This document shows, piece after piece, positions 25,101 through 40,100 of a stretch of 64,000 nucleotides of DNA (position 1 is the first letter of the stretch; every line of letters starts with the position of its first letter). This DNA comes from Chinchilla lanigera. Taxonomy: Eukaryota; Chordata; Mammalia; Rodentia; Chinchillidae. The notes beneath the pieces were generated by a model. The model was not told the origin of the DNA. It worked only from the letters and a program-made list of their open reading frames with translations, and did no database searches. The translations under genes were made by a program, and so were the position numbers. The stretch is from the NCBI RefSeq assembly GCF_000276665.1, contig NW_004955446.1, positions 10,673,308 to 10,737,307 of the forward strand. The letters are read 5' to 3'.

Positions 25101-28100
25101 AATTTAAAAATTATTCCTGGTTCTCAAAGTATAAAATAGAAAACAGAAGTATGTGCGTCATACTAAAAAACTAAAACAGGTGATTTTAATGTATATTCTT
25201 ATAAATTATGTATCTTATTCATTGTTAAATTTTAATTATCAAGAGGGCATAGTGATGCATACCTAGAGCTCCAACTATTCGGAAAGTTGGGGCAAGAGGA
25301 TCACTTAAGTCCAGGAGTTCTAGACCAGCCTGAACAAGACAGCAAAACCTTATCTCAAAAAAAATTATTTTTAATAAATTAATTAAATTATTTTTAATAA
25401 TTTAATAAATTATTATTAAAACTGTAAGCCAGGCATGGCGGTGCACCCCTGTAATCCTAGCACTTGGAAGGGTTCAGGAGAATCACTTTGAGTTCAAGGT
25501 TAGCCAGATTACACAGTGAATTCAAGGCCAGTTTGAACGACATAGTAAGACCTTGTCCTGAAGAAACAAACATCATTACTGAAACTGTTTTCTTCCTCAA
25601 AAATAACTTTTAATGCCATACCTCTTTCACTGAATTTGTTGATGGACTAAAATTCTTGGCAGTTGGTTTAAAAGTATTGAAGTTGCCAACACTATATGCA
25701 GATTCATGAGGGAAAGAAGTTCCAACTTTATTTTCTTTAGTTTGGCTTTTCCATTGTGTAGGCTAAAGAAAATCAAACAGCAATGGGTATCAAAAACAGA
25801 CTACAGAAAATAAAGAAAAACCAAATGAATATAATAAAACAAAGATGACTACATTTGGTTCATGAAAAATTATTTTTGTGTTACTTCATTAGTACATGGT
25901 TCTGTTCCTTTCTGTCTTTTCCTATAAATAAAATCAAAACTTAATATTCAGGTGAAAACAAAATCATTTTTTCAAACCTTTAAAAAGCTTAACACTTTTT
26001 TAACCTGCTAAAACTCATGTTACTTTCGAAAACTTGAAATTGAGTACCAAATAAATAGCATTTATATATACACACACACCACTAGCAAATATTTAACATG
26101 TGCCATCTAGCAAAACAAAAACTATAAATTTTATTCATTATTACAATAAACACATGGGAGACACACTCCACATACATAAAAGATAATTTTCATTTTCAAC
26201 AATTTAGAACTTACTTTTGTAGGTGGAGCAGCAGGCTTAGGGACTAAGCCTTTATAAACACTTGCACCAGTTCCATTCTTAGCTGACTGAGACTGAAGAT
26301 TTCCTACTACCGGGAATCCAGATAGCTGTAAATCTTTTGTATTACCTTTCTTAATGACCAGCATTCTTGGAGCTCTAGATTTAGGATTCGGAGGATATTC
26401 TGCATAAATAAAGCACAAACAAGAGTTACACAGTGTTTCAAATTTTACCATAAAACAAACCCAATTAAAGAATAGTATATTCCAATCTTGATTATATTTT
26501 AAACAACAATAACTGTTTCCTGAGTAAGATAATTAAGCTAGGCAAATATAAACTATATTCCAGCTTAAGAATAAAACACATAATCTGACCTAATACAGCA
26601 AGAATTAAGCAGTATCATGTAAGAGATGAATTCAGTAGACAAGTTTGAAAACCAAGTTTAATAAAATTTTAACATTTTTCCTTAACTTATGAAAAACTAT
26701 AAACTTCATTCTAGCAAATTTAACACTAACAATTTTTTCACCCTACTTGTAAAATTACAAGCAATAAGCAAGGACCTATCTCTATTTCTAAATGTCTAGT
26801 TAAATTAATTAAAATAGTAAAAAAAAAGCTGTTATGTTCATAGTATCAATTCATTCAAATATTTACTGACCATCTACTGTATAGTCAAGGCATCAGGTGA
26901 GATGGGACAACCAACTCAATCCTGTTTTTTAAAGATAGCATTAGGAATAATGGTTAAATGCAGGCTTTTCTCTAGACTACTGTACTTACTAAAAATATGA
27001 AACACTATTCACTGAGTTTAATGTTCATGTGTAACTAAACAGGTACTACAGATACACATACATATTCATAATAACTGCAGTGTTATGTTTTTCTTCCTTT
27101 ACAAAAATTGTGAAAGCATATTTCATAGATTCTTTTAAAAGATTTAACTCAAAAAAGAGAAAACCCATAAAAAAAAATCTAAATCAATAGTTTTGCGTAT
27201 AGAATATCCTATGAATTGGTAAGATGGGTAGGTAGAGGTTTGTGGTGACACCCTGGCCCAGAACCACATCACACTTCCTCCTGACTCATCACAATAAAAC
27301 TACACAAAGATTCCTAGAGGAATGTGGTAGGACTCTCTGGTTCATCTGAGGCTTCAAACTCTCTGAAAGAGAATGCTGATTTAGTGTTTCACCTATTGTC
27401 ATACGTTGACTGATAAAAAATAAGGGCTTAGACCAAAGAAATGGTTCATCTTTCCAAAAATGTTGCTCTACCAGGACAAACTTTTTTTTCTCACATAGTT
27501 AACAATCTACTGGGGCCAAGGAGTCTCCATCCCACAAAAGTGCGGACATATTAATACAACAGATGAAATCTTATTCCCTAGGATATACAGACCAGGGCAA
27601 ACATTTTAATTTTTGGAATACCTAAAAAGGTACAGTATGAAGACCTTTAAAAAAAAAAAAAAGACATGTTCAGGTGCAAACAAGGATACAGAAAAGTGTA
27701 TTACCAATCAAATGTACAACTTTTCCAAAGACATAACACAACAAAATGAACAAAACGAAAAATAGAAATAAAGATCTCGGACAGAACAATAAAGAGCACT
27801 AACCTAAGTCTACAATAATTACTTCTGGTAAACAGATGATGAAAAACATGAATAAAGTATTTTTAAAGATACCTGATAATAATAATAAAATCTGAAAAGA
27901 AATCGTGGCCTGAAACTTAAAATCTAAATTAAATAAAAATCTAGGATTCTGAAAAATGGCCAATGCTTAGGAAATAAAACAAACTGAAACAAAACAAGAC
28001 AACAACCAAAAAAATGTGTGTTTTTTTTTTTTTTTTTGAGAAGGGGGCTTGCTGTGTAGGTCAGGCTGGCCTTAAACTCATGGCAATTCTCCTGCCACAG

Positions 28101-31100
28101 CTGGGATTACAGGAATGAGGCCTCACACCCAACAAAATATGTGCTTTTGTACCTGGATCAGAATTTGAATACTAGCACCATGGTTCCTAGTTGTACAGCT
28201 TTGTATAAGTGAATCTTTGATCTAGAAAATTGAGACTAACTCAGGAGTTAATGTGAAATATTTATACGTTAAATAATTACTACAAACTACAGAAAAGTTA
28301 CATACTATTTTCAATAGTTACAATTCAAACAAAAGGTACGGTTTTTCAAGAATTTTACCTTGACACACAGGAGTAGAGAAAATGAGAAAAACGACAAGAC
28401 AAATATAATAGCCCAATCGTTGCCCTCTATTTACTCTATAAACTCGCTCATTTAAGAAGGGTTCTTAAAGGTAATACCATAGTTATCTGTAACTAACAGA
28501 AGAGATGATAGACAAAACTGAATTTGTCTCGTTCACCTTTTTATACTATTCTATTTTATATTATTTTTATGTTTATATTTATCTCCATAAATAATCTATC
28601 ATAGATTACCTCCAGAAACTTTCGTAGAACTTTCCAAGTTAAATATTTAAGTATTTAGATTCAAACATTATTTTGTTAACTGGTAACTTAATGAAAATGA
28701 CCCAGTGTTTTTTTTTTAAAGAGAAAATTCATATATTTAATGAAAATATTTGATCTCTATACAAAAGAATCAGAAAATACATAACTTTAACTGACTACCT
28801 TCCATAAACTGTATGTGCTTTATTGACTTGAGCTCATGTAAACAGGTACTCTCATATTCAAATATAAATTTTTAAAAACTGAATGTAAATGTATTGAATT
28901 TTTCATTCCATTATTTCCCTCCACCCCACAAATAACTACGATCTGACAGCAAATGACTTTAATATCACTGTGTCTTGATATGTTCTCTCCTTATCTATGA
29001 ATGTAAGAAGTTTCATTCCCTAAACACAAAATCAGTGGAGGGAAAGTATCCTAGTTCCTCAGAAGACAAATTCAGATACTGAAACATACTGCGAAATTAG
29101 TCACACAGCTTAATCCTGAGCTGAAATCTCAGTTCTTCAACCTCTTTTCTGTCTTTCAAAAAACTCTTCATATCACATACACAAAGTTCCTGATTGAATC
29201 ACTTCGTTAAATATTTCTTTCTTTGTTCTAGCATCCAGAAAATTGATTTCTGCCTTCTAATAAGGCTACAACTGCACTTTCCTTAGATTACTGGCTTTGA
29301 AGAAAATAATTAACTGGTATTTACTAGAAACCAGGGTAATGATAAAGATTTTAAAACAGCAGACCATTTAATGCTTTTCTCATTATTATTTTTGCAGTAT
29401 CTCACTTAACAGAAGAAGAAATTCATTCATAAATTGATATTACATACAGTATCAGCCCAAAATCTAAATAATACTTAAGACATAATGTTAGGACCTAAAT
29501 CTGATTCCAAACCAAGTGTTTTAAAGCACTATACACTATTACAGAAAAAATGGAAATTAAGATATTCTTATGCCAGATATTTCAAAAAGTTTACCATCTC
29601 CAACTAAAAATACTATAATGATGGTCAAGAGAACAGGCTTTTAATACTACTACCCCTAGTATCAGGATTACTATCACTTTGATGCCAGTTACTACTTTAG
29701 ATACCTTGTCATCTTAACAAAAGGAGCAAACAATAAAGAAAACCACACAACCAAGAGAAAAGCAGATACTATCTGAATTAGGTTTGCAATATTAATCTGA
29801 AGATGAAACCTGGTCCTAAGACAATTCTGACTCATATCAAATTCAAAGACTATCAAGCAAATGAAGTAAATTCCTATTGTGTATACTTAATTATAATATA
29901 GAAAAATAATGAGAAATAATCTAAGATTAGTTTTTAAAAGATGGATTCTATATGTATCTTGATGGTTTTTTACTTTTTTGAATGTTTCTATATAATTAAC
30001 AAATCTGTTTTGTAGTGCTAGAAGAACATTACAACAAGTTTCACTAGCTAAATATTTATCTTGATAGCAACCTAGATGGTATTTTTACTTTAATAAGGTT
30101 CCCAATACTAGTCATAAATAACAGGCTGAAGAAATACACTATACAAATACAAACACCTTCATACTAATGTTTCTAACTCCAATCAAGTAACATTTATTTG
30201 CATCAAGTTATCTACACACCCTGTTAGTTTTTCTTTCTCAAACTTGAACACGTGTTGTATTATCTTCTTACACTGTTTTAACTTTTTCTATATAACACAT
30301 TGAAAGAAAGTGGAGTTAAGTGATCTGACAAAAAAATCTTATCAAGATGACTATTTTATTTTTATCAAAATTTGTTTTCAAAACAACCTCACTGGTTTTC
30401 ATCATGATCTACCTGATGTAATTAATTATGTTACTCAATCTGTATGCTTCTAAAACTGTGATTCTCTAGAAAACAACACACCTTTATAGCCCATCATTAA
30501 TTTGCTTTGATTTTGAAGGCTAAACAATTTTGTAATAATGAACCTTTATACTTCAAAAATCAGGGGAGTTAATCAAATTATCAAGGTATACACAGAAACA
30601 CTGAACTGAAACATGACCAAATTAATCACTAAGTTAATTTCTGGTGAAAAATTTTCATTATTTAAGCACTAAATGTTTAAGCTCTGCTGATAAAATGTTG
30701 CTGACATACTGGGTCACTGACATAAAAACAGCCAAAAGGGCTTCTGAAAATCACAAGTCAGTAAATAGCCACCAACTATATCTCAAATTACGAACACATA
30801 CTTAAACACACATTGCTCTTCACCCCCTACCCACTGCTAAACAACTGAACAACACAATCATTTTAAAATTTTCAAGGATGCACTAAAGTACCTTGAATTA
30901 CTGTTTGGGTCAAGTTATTAAAAATATGTAGACTGATTATCTAATAACTATTAATCTTATGCACCAAATAGTTGTGATACTGGTTAAGAAGAAAAAAAAA
31001 AAAAAACAAAAAAAAGTCACAAGTTAATGCTACACAAAGGTTATTTCTAATAAAGGCAGCTGAAGTTCTTAGTAGAATTAAATTTAAAGCAAATTTATTT

Positions 31101-34100
31101 TAAGTGATTTCACTACTTTCCCTCAAAGTATTTTTTAATTGAAATATGTTCAGAATCTGTCAGTTTTTGATTTATAGAAATCGAAGTTTTGGGACCAAAT
31201 TTGTTTTTTTCTTTGTATAGATATTAACATTTTCATTAGTAAATTTTTACTTACCTGGAAGAAAGTAGCACTAGAAAAGTTCTACTGAAGTCTTTCCTAA
31301 AATTCTCTCGTCTTCCTCAGGAACAAAGCTATTCTAAATGTTGCAATGAGGAAAACAATACTTGGGAACCCAGATGGGAAAGTGAGAGAGGAATAGTGAA
31401 GTGATACAATGAGAGTTTCATTGTATTCCTATGGGAAGTACTAGGGATTTAACAACCACGCCACAATTCACCATCTTTTTTTTTTAATCCAGACACATTT
31501 CTCAGTTTACCTAAATATAGAGTACACCTTCCATTTAAACATCTTTTCAACTAGTATTCAAAATCCTTAGTTCAGCCCTGAAACAGTAGAACCAAAATCT
31601 TTATATTAATACATTTTAGTCTCATTATTTTCAAAGATGTCTGTCTTTAAAAAACATTTCTAAGATTATTAAGTCAACCAAGGATCATTACCAATAATAT
31701 CTACAGGTAGTTTTATATGACAAATTCTCAGTGACATTCTATTTTTTTAAAATTTACTTTCATTCTAATAAAATCCAAATTATCCTAATTCTTAGAGATT
31801 CTATTTAACACCTTCCAGGTGGTTTCTATATTCTTATGCAATCAGCTGTTCCCAGAAAAACTGAATAATAAGGAAACATACCTAAGAGAGGAGCTTGGGA
31901 GATTTTTTTGGTTGGGTATGTGTGTGTCTGGGCGTGTAGGCCTGGGGAGAGTGGTAGAAATACTAATTTGCAATACAGAAAAAACAACGCCATTCACATG
32001 GTTCTAACAAAAATGCCTGACCACCCCCCAACCACCCCACCCCCAAAAAGCCCTTAAATAAAAGAGGGAGATCAAAGAAAACAAAATAATTCCCCAGTTT
32101 TACCCAATAAATACAACTAAGAACAACATAGGAAGTGGCAAAGTTTAAAATAATGCCTTTATTATTAGGACTAGTATAAGCCACAATCCTTTTGTTTTAC
32201 TAAGTTACTGATTTCCAATACAAAAATACACAGATTGGTAGACGTTTCAAAGTGGGCACAGCACTCTGAATTTGATATCAAATAATTAAATTTATTTTCC
32301 AGACATTAAATCTTGTAAGATTTTCCATTATTTTAAACTTCACTTGACTCTTTTAAAGCTGCCTACTTTGTACTGTATCAGTGCAGTTTAATCTTCTGAA
32401 GAGGCAATCAAATTGAACTCGTCAGTTTTAAACGGAATTGTTTCCAAAAAACTCATTAAGTTTTGAAAACCAAAAAGGCAAATAATTTCAAATATAGACT
32501 AGCTCCACACAAAAATCTATAAAATTATGTAACAGTCTATGATCAATCACAGGTAAAAAAATTAATTTTATGTCACACTATGATCAGAATACTTATTTTT
32601 CCATTCAACTAACTTTGAACTATGAAAAACTAAAACTTTTAAGTTTTTTGGATTTTAGATTATCGGGCTGCTATAAACTTACATTAACAATTATTTCCAA
32701 AAAACTCAATCAAATTGAGAATACTTAATGGTACTAATTTTTCAGATGTACTATTTCAAGTAAAACTCTTCTACCTCAAATCTCTTCTTATGTGTTACCT
32801 TTCTGTAGGTTAGCACATCAAAAACAGGTATCAGGAGAAAGTTTTAGTCTGTCTTACTACTTATTTAAAAAAAATAAACGAACACCTATAAATATTCACA
32901 TTTTGAACCCCTCAAAAATAGATAAAAAATCACTTACCCCAAACACCTGCAGCTAAAGATTTATTCTGATTTGGTTCTCGTTCATATTCAGGATTTAAAG
33001 ATGGCTGGAAAAAAGTTAGAATTAAAACTCTTAAAAGTATTTAAATGTCTCACACTTAAGCAATAAATTCTTTAAAAGCAATCTCATAAATATAAATCCT
33101 GTAACTGAAGAACCTGATATGATCAATTCTTAATCATTGTCTAGTTCCTCATAAATTTTACATTATTTTCAGCTTACTCTGCTAACCATCAAAATGCTTG
33201 CTGTCTATGTGCACTGCTAGTTGAAGGGATAAGAAAGTTTTTCTAACCATCCATGAGTATCTGATGAAAAGTATGAATTTTAAAAAAACAAAAAGGGCTG
33301 GGTGTTGCTCAGCAGTACAGCGCTTGCCTAATAAACGAGACCCTGAGTTTGTTCCCCAGCATCACGCACCACACATACACATACACACAAACACACACAC
33401 ACACAGCAAAACAAAACAAACGACGACGAGACCAAAGAAAAAAATAAACAGCACGGTTATGCATGTGTGTAGTCCCAGCTACCTGGGAGGCTGAGGCAGG
33501 AGACTGGCTTGAGTCCAGGAGTTCCAGGCCAGTCTGAGCAAGATAGCAGCAAACAAGAGAGAATGTGGTCTTTGTATCAGGTTGAGATATAATTCCTCCT
33601 TAACATAAAGTCAAGATCAGAGAAGAGGAAGAAGGTTATTATCACTAGGTTGCTTTAGTTAACACACTTGTTCTCAAAGCAAAGTGAAAATTTTTATTTT
33701 AACTAGTAATGCTCAGGATTATTAAATAGAAAAGAAAGATGAGTGTTGAATGTGTATTCTAAACCTGATCTTGGTAGATATGTTTAGAATCTTAAACTTT
33801 GTGTTAGATGTTGTTCACACTACCTGGCAATACAGCCAGCCTCATTTAAAGAAGATAATACATGTTAAATAAAATGAATGTAAATAATTTTAATCACCCA
33901 TATAAGTAAATTATTACTATGCACTGAATTGATATTACTGTAAAGCCTCAAAAGAATATACATGCATACCGTAATGATTCATTCTTTGATACATACAAAT
34001 TGAATAGGGTTAAGATTTTGTTGCTGACTATTCATGCCCTCCCTCCTTTTTTTCCCCCTCGAGTACTGGGGATTGAACAAGCACTCTACCACTGAGCTAC

Positions 34101-37100
34101 ATCCCCACTCCCAGCCCTTTTTATTTTGACAGTGCCTCACTAAGTTGCCCATGCTGGCCTAGAACTTGGTATTGTCTTGCCTTAGTCTCTACAGTAGCTG
34201 GGACTACAGACCTGTGCCACCATGTCCAGCTGCATTTCTTAATTATACTATGCTATTAAACACATTATTAGAAATTACATTCTATTTATATTCCAAGTCT
34301 AGGACTATAATAAATGTTAACCAGCATCTTGGCAGCAGAATTGGGAGATAATACCAATAGCATGAAGTAGTTTTTATTAAATGTTTCACTGCATGTCATG
34401 TACTACTTTAAATGATTCACTTCCATTACCTATTTAACCCTCATAATACTAAAGACAGCACTATTATTCATTGGTTACAAAAACTGTTTTATGGTGACTA
34501 TCAAGTGAAAAAAATAGACCACTGAAGTGGGGAAGGGATAGAGATTCCAATGTTACTTGAAATAACACTTGAGAGTAATCTTTTGTTCTTTGCGTTCCCT
34601 TATCACTTTCCTATCCTAAATCAAATCTATCAAACTGTTCCCCTTATTCAAACCCTGCACTTAAAAATTATTTCCAAATGTAGTTTGGAAGCATATCTTC
34701 ATTTATCTCAGCTACCTAGCCATTATTTTCTCCTAAACTACTGCCTCTGCTTTTCTAAAAAGTCCTACTTCTACTACCATACTCTACTCAAGATCTAACA
34801 ACTCTAACAGTTTTAAAACTAAAATCTGTTACATTGGTTCTTTTTTTCTCCCAGTACTGGGGGCCAAGGTGCCTGCTGGAGATTGAACACAGGACTTCAC
34901 CACGCTAAGGATGCACCCTACCACTAGCTGCACACTCAGCCCCTCTCAACGAAGTTTGTAGTTTACCTTTTCATACCAGCCCCAGGTTAAATGCCACTTC
35001 CCTATAAAAGCCTCTCTCAACTTTCCAAACCTAACAGCCACCTAGTAGTTTCCTATCTACATTCTCTGAAACACATGAATTCCTTTTTATGTCCTCATTG
35101 CTCCTGCCAGAGTGAAATCACTATGAAAATGGGTACTATGTATTCTATGTGAGAACTGTTACACACAGCCACTCAAATATATAACTAATTAAAAATATAT
35201 AAAAGGATAAAATACAAATTCTCTCAACCTATAGTACACATTAAAACTTACCATGAATCACAATTACTAGGTAAACAGGACTGTATACTGAACCAATTTT
35301 TCTCTAATTTGAGGACAGTGTTTAGATAAGCAACATGACAGGATTTAGGAACTGGAAAAATTTACTCTTTATTAGTTTACACTTATTTTTAGTAGTGGAG
35401 TTAACATTAATCATTTGCTCTTCCTGATCACAAAGAAACGTGAATAGAGAAATAGCTGCAATCGCTTTCTGGTCTTTTGGCTAAGATCAAGTGGAGAAAT
35501 AGCAGCAAAACACAGAGCACTACTCCAAGAGTAGCTTAAGGGTTATATAGGAATAATTAAGTGTTGACAATACAGGGGCTGGGATATAGCTTTAAATAGC
35601 TTGCTAGCATGCACAAAGCCTTGGGCTCAATCCCTAGCAGCACATACACACACAAAAAAGAAATTAAGTAAATAAATGTATTTGCTGAAAATAAGTAACA
35701 GTGACAATCCAAATAAAATGTACTGGAGCTAGCGTGGTGGCACATGCCTATAGTCTGAACTAATCCAGAGCAAAAGGTAAGAGGAACACATGGGCCCATG
35801 AGTTCAAGATCAGCCCAGTCAACATAGCAAGACCCTATCTCAATAAACAACCAACTGTTAAAATGTACTGGTAAAATGCTCTTTCCAAAAGCTTAACAGT
35901 TTTTTTAAAATACAGTATGATGCAGTTGCAAATAAGCCATTAAGGTTAACTACTAGTTCTCAGCAAAATTACTCATTTTTCTACAAGGAATAAAGGTGAG
36001 ATGCTGGAATAAGCTGAATGAGGAAGAGAGAGGGTGTGGGGGGAGGGGAAGAGGTTAAGTGAAGGGATGGAGGAGGAAGTGGCTGGAGGATGGTGATGAA
36101 CAAAATTCCCTCACAAAATGTTAGGCTTGTAAAATAACTGCACAGGTATTTACCTGTCAAGCTTTACCTGTGTAAGCTTTATAGAAAATAATCTGTATTG
36201 ATGAAACCTCCTAAGTTTGACTTGTTACTATCGTGCCGCTTTTTAAGAAACTTACAAAGTCCTCAGCCTCAAACTGTTTTCGTTCCCTTTTGTCTTCTTT
36301 CCTCCCAGTTTCATTGTCAGGTATGCTGTTTTCATGTAGTCCTTGGCTTTTTCCAGAATGGAAAATACCGCTACGAGAACGAGAATTTCCACCATGGTAT
36401 CCCCCTCGATGATTTATGTTCTCAGTACCATTTCTGCCATGTGTACGCCATCCATTTTTTTCTTTCCTTCCAAAGGTACCTTTATTTGATAACATGAAAG
36501 TAATGTAAATTCGAAGATAGTTATGCTTAAAGATTAAAAAAGCAATCAAAGCGTCCTTAAGACTATGAAGATCATTATCTTTACATTCTACCATTCCTTA
36601 GCAAATGTTACCTCCATTAGGACGTCCAATACCAGAATCAAAGCCATCTGAAGAGTTGTGTCGTCGACGATTCACATCATATCGATTCTCTGTCCATGAA
36701 AAATTTTCAGAATGTTTCTCAAAATTCAGTGATGACTGAAATGAAGTATTAAACATATAGATGAGTATGTTTACAAATCTAAATAATTCTACAACCTATT
36801 GACAGTCCACCTTATTTTCAAGAATTTCAAATGGCCAAAGGGAATAATACTGTGTAGCTATTTGCCAAGTATTTACTAACTGGTAACCCTCTATAAGGTG
36901 GAACCCATTCTTAGCCCCTTTTTTTCTACCTAGGGAAACAGGCACACTTTTCTGAAAGTGTTCAAGGTTACTACTTACTTTTCCAAAATACATTAAAGGT
37001 AAAATAACATAATAAGGGACACAAGTTATAATATACTTCTAATAGCAAAGTATAACATTCTGTATCAGATACTACTTAATATAAACATTCTCATTATATC

Positions 37101-40100
37101 TCAAAGCTTTCTTCTAAGTCAAAATAAGGAATGCCAAATGAAACTTCAGTTTTAAGTTCCCTAGATTCATTTCTAGACTCCCCAAATCAACTGCAGTAAT
37201 CTGAAAAATCACAATCAAAATTCTCACCAATTTTTTAAAAATGAACAAAGGATATGAAAAAGCAATTCTTAGTAATATGAAGAGCTAAAAATAAACATAT
37301 ACAATTTCTCTAGTAATCAAAACATGCAAATTAGAACAGGATAGTATTTCATGCTTAACATGAGTAGCAACGCAAACTTAATGCATACTTCTAGAATCAG
37401 TCACTTCAAGATTATCTTTATCATCCTATACTTAGGATCAAGCTAGGATCAGTCCCCAACTTGTTTTCTTGATTCTGCCAGCCTTTTTTATTTTAACATA
37501 CACTATGATCACTATCCATCCCCTGCCCCAATGGAGGAAATTCTCAAGACCTTCTCTTTCTCTTTGTTAAGCCATCATTAGCACACCAGTTAATCTCTTC
37601 AAGCTGTAGCCAAACACTTCCCTCTTTTTTACTGGCTCACTACAAACTGAAGATTAAAAAACAAAATCCCAATATCACCTTTCAACAGCCTATAACTCAC
37701 ACACATCCTTCAACTCCAATCTACATGAGGGCAATGTGCCTTAAAGTATGAGATTTTATCTTATCAGTGCCCTCTTTTCAGGCAAAAATTTTGGAAAAAA
37801 GACTGAACATTACCATTTTCTTCCCATACAAATTATGATGTTTTATTAATCTATCTTTCCTCTTTATGAACAGTATATTTTAAACACTATGGAGAAGCCA
37901 AAGAATACTTCAGTGTGTACTACTAACATGGAGAAAATTTAAGATAGGATACACAATAAGATAGTTAACCGTGATCCCACTCAAGACACCAGATAACTGA
38001 TGTAATAATTCATACTTTGTTACTGTAAATTACTGTTATTTCTACTTTCAAATATCACTAGCTCATATTTCTTTACATTCTATGGCTTAAGGATCTAAAT
38101 ACTCAACTCAAATTTAAACTCTCCAGTAAAAATAATCATTAAGGTAAGAAATTGGGTTGTTTATCAAAAGGAAAAGTGATCTGTTTGATTACGCAAATTA
38201 TTTTAAGCCATAAACTGTGGCTCTCCAAGGAGAGGATTTAGCAGATATTTATCCTAACAATACTGTCAACAGGTACACCTTGCTCCTGTCCAAAGTTAAT
38301 GATTAAACATGTAACCTAGATTTTATTTCCGCCTCCATCACTTCAAAAGTCTCTTATCTCTATCTCTTCTCACCTGTCTTCAAACTTTCTCATTAGCAAT
38401 TATTAGACATCTTACAGAGGATGAGGGTAAAAACATAGTATTACTTCTATACTTCTCATATCTATTAGCCTATTTCTACCATTACATTTCCATAATTCTC
38501 TCATTTACATTCTTTAACACACTGTCATTACCATTTGGAATCTGCCTGCCTGCCTCTGTAATTACTCCATTTATACTGCCTTTGTCAAACTGATCACATT
38601 TATGCTGAATTGTGATCCTCTTTTAATCCTTAAACTATCTGTCCTATCTGTGACATTATAGACTGACAAAGGGCCTCTACTTTAAAAAATACTGTTCCTC
38701 CTTCTATTGCTGGACATCTGTTTTTTTCTGGTATCTATAAAGGAAGAGAGAGCGTTACTCTTCAATGTTGGCGACTTGTTCTTCTAATCTTCTCATTGGG
38801 TGTTCTCTCAATACATTCTTCTATTCTCAAAACTTAATTACAGGCTGAACCATCAATCCCAATTCTCTCTCCAGTTCAGATTTCACTCCTGGTCTCTAAG
38901 AGGTCTGCTGATTTCAGACTGATGTCTCCCAGGCCATCTCAAATTTAATTATGTCCAAAACTGCAGGGCTTGTGACACACACCTATCACCCCCGTACTCA
39001 GGAGGCTAAAACAGAAGCATCTCAAGTTCCAAGGCCAGCCTAGACTACATAATAAGACTCCATCTCAAAGAACCAAAATACTGCAATGAGGAGAACGTCC
39101 CAAAATTTATATGCCATATCACCTTTATGTTTCTATATCTTAGTAACTAGTATCAGCTGGGTCACCTAAGCCTATTATTCAAGTAAAATAATTTCACTGG
39201 AAAGGCAAAATAAAGATATTTCCAGACTAACGAACACCAAAAGTTACTAACTAGCAGATCTACCCTAGAGGACATACTACAAGTCCTTACAGCTGAAAGG
39301 AAATGACAATAAAAGGAAACTCAACACATAGAAAGGTTTGAATCTACCAGAAATACTAAATGTGTAAGAAATAGTAAACACGTAAATATTCCTCTGTATG
39401 TATGTAAACATACCATACATATTATACAGTCTTTTAAAAAATTCATTCTCAATCTGTGAAGAAAAATAATACTTGAATAATCTCCTGAATAACCAATGAC
39501 TTACAAGTTTACCTAGAAAAATAAAAATGGGGAAAGCCACAGGAAAAAAAAATGTCAAAATGAGGAGCAGAGAATGAAAGCCATGCTAAATATTAAAACA
39601 AATCATACAAATGAGCTTAATTCAGATACAGGAATAGACAAAAACATTTAAAAAATAGTAGTTTTAACAATGAATCTAAATAAAGCTATGGATAAAGCAT
39701 TAGTCAATTCCTCACCTAAAACCCTTGGGACCAGGTATATATGAATTTCACAATTGTATGTATAGGCCCAGAGATATAGCTCAGCAGCATAAGTACTTGC
39801 CTGGCAAGATCATGAGTTCAATTCCCTGTACCAAAAAAAAAAAACCAAAAAAACACCACAAACACACACAAAACAACTTTGTGTGTGTGTGTGTGTGTGT
39901 GTATACACACACATAAAATTATCAAACATGCATAATACTTCTTCACATTAAATAGGATTTCTTAAAAGAAAAAACAAACTCACAGGAAATAATATATATA
40001 GCCTCATATACTTTCACAACGTATTTTAATATAAAGGTGAAGTATGAAAACAGTTTCTCTGCTTTTTGATTCTGGAGCTATAGTGGAGTGGAACTAATGC

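Larger units (their letters stand above)
23829..25621 (-). other. GPBP1 intron 6 (1.8 kb)
   Basis: Left part (23829-24780) shows nothing recognisable; right part is SINE-rich. Confidence 0.9.
26400..32937 (-). other. GPBP1 intron 4 (6.5 kb), unusually SINE-poor
   Basis: Only one clear SINE (28021-28130) plus faint L2/MIR relics. The rest (26930-28020, 28140-29320, 29550-32937) shows no repeat, RNA gene or exon that I can support. Confidence 0.85.
33005..36255 (-). other. GPBP1 intron 3 (3.3 kb)
   Basis: Holds several SINEs, L2/MIR relics and a U2 fragment listed separately. 33560-34040 and 35855-36255 show nothing else, apart from a GA-rich run at 36000-36080. Confidence 0.9.

Noticed and set aside
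36211..36594. 127-codon ORF on the minus strand
   Set aside because: It is GPBP1 exon 3 read through into the neighbouring intron on both sides; not a separate gene.
39880..39914. (GT)n(AC)n self-complementary tract as a possible regulatory Z-DNA site
   Set aside because: Simple microsatellite derived from a SINE tail; nothing else supports a function.
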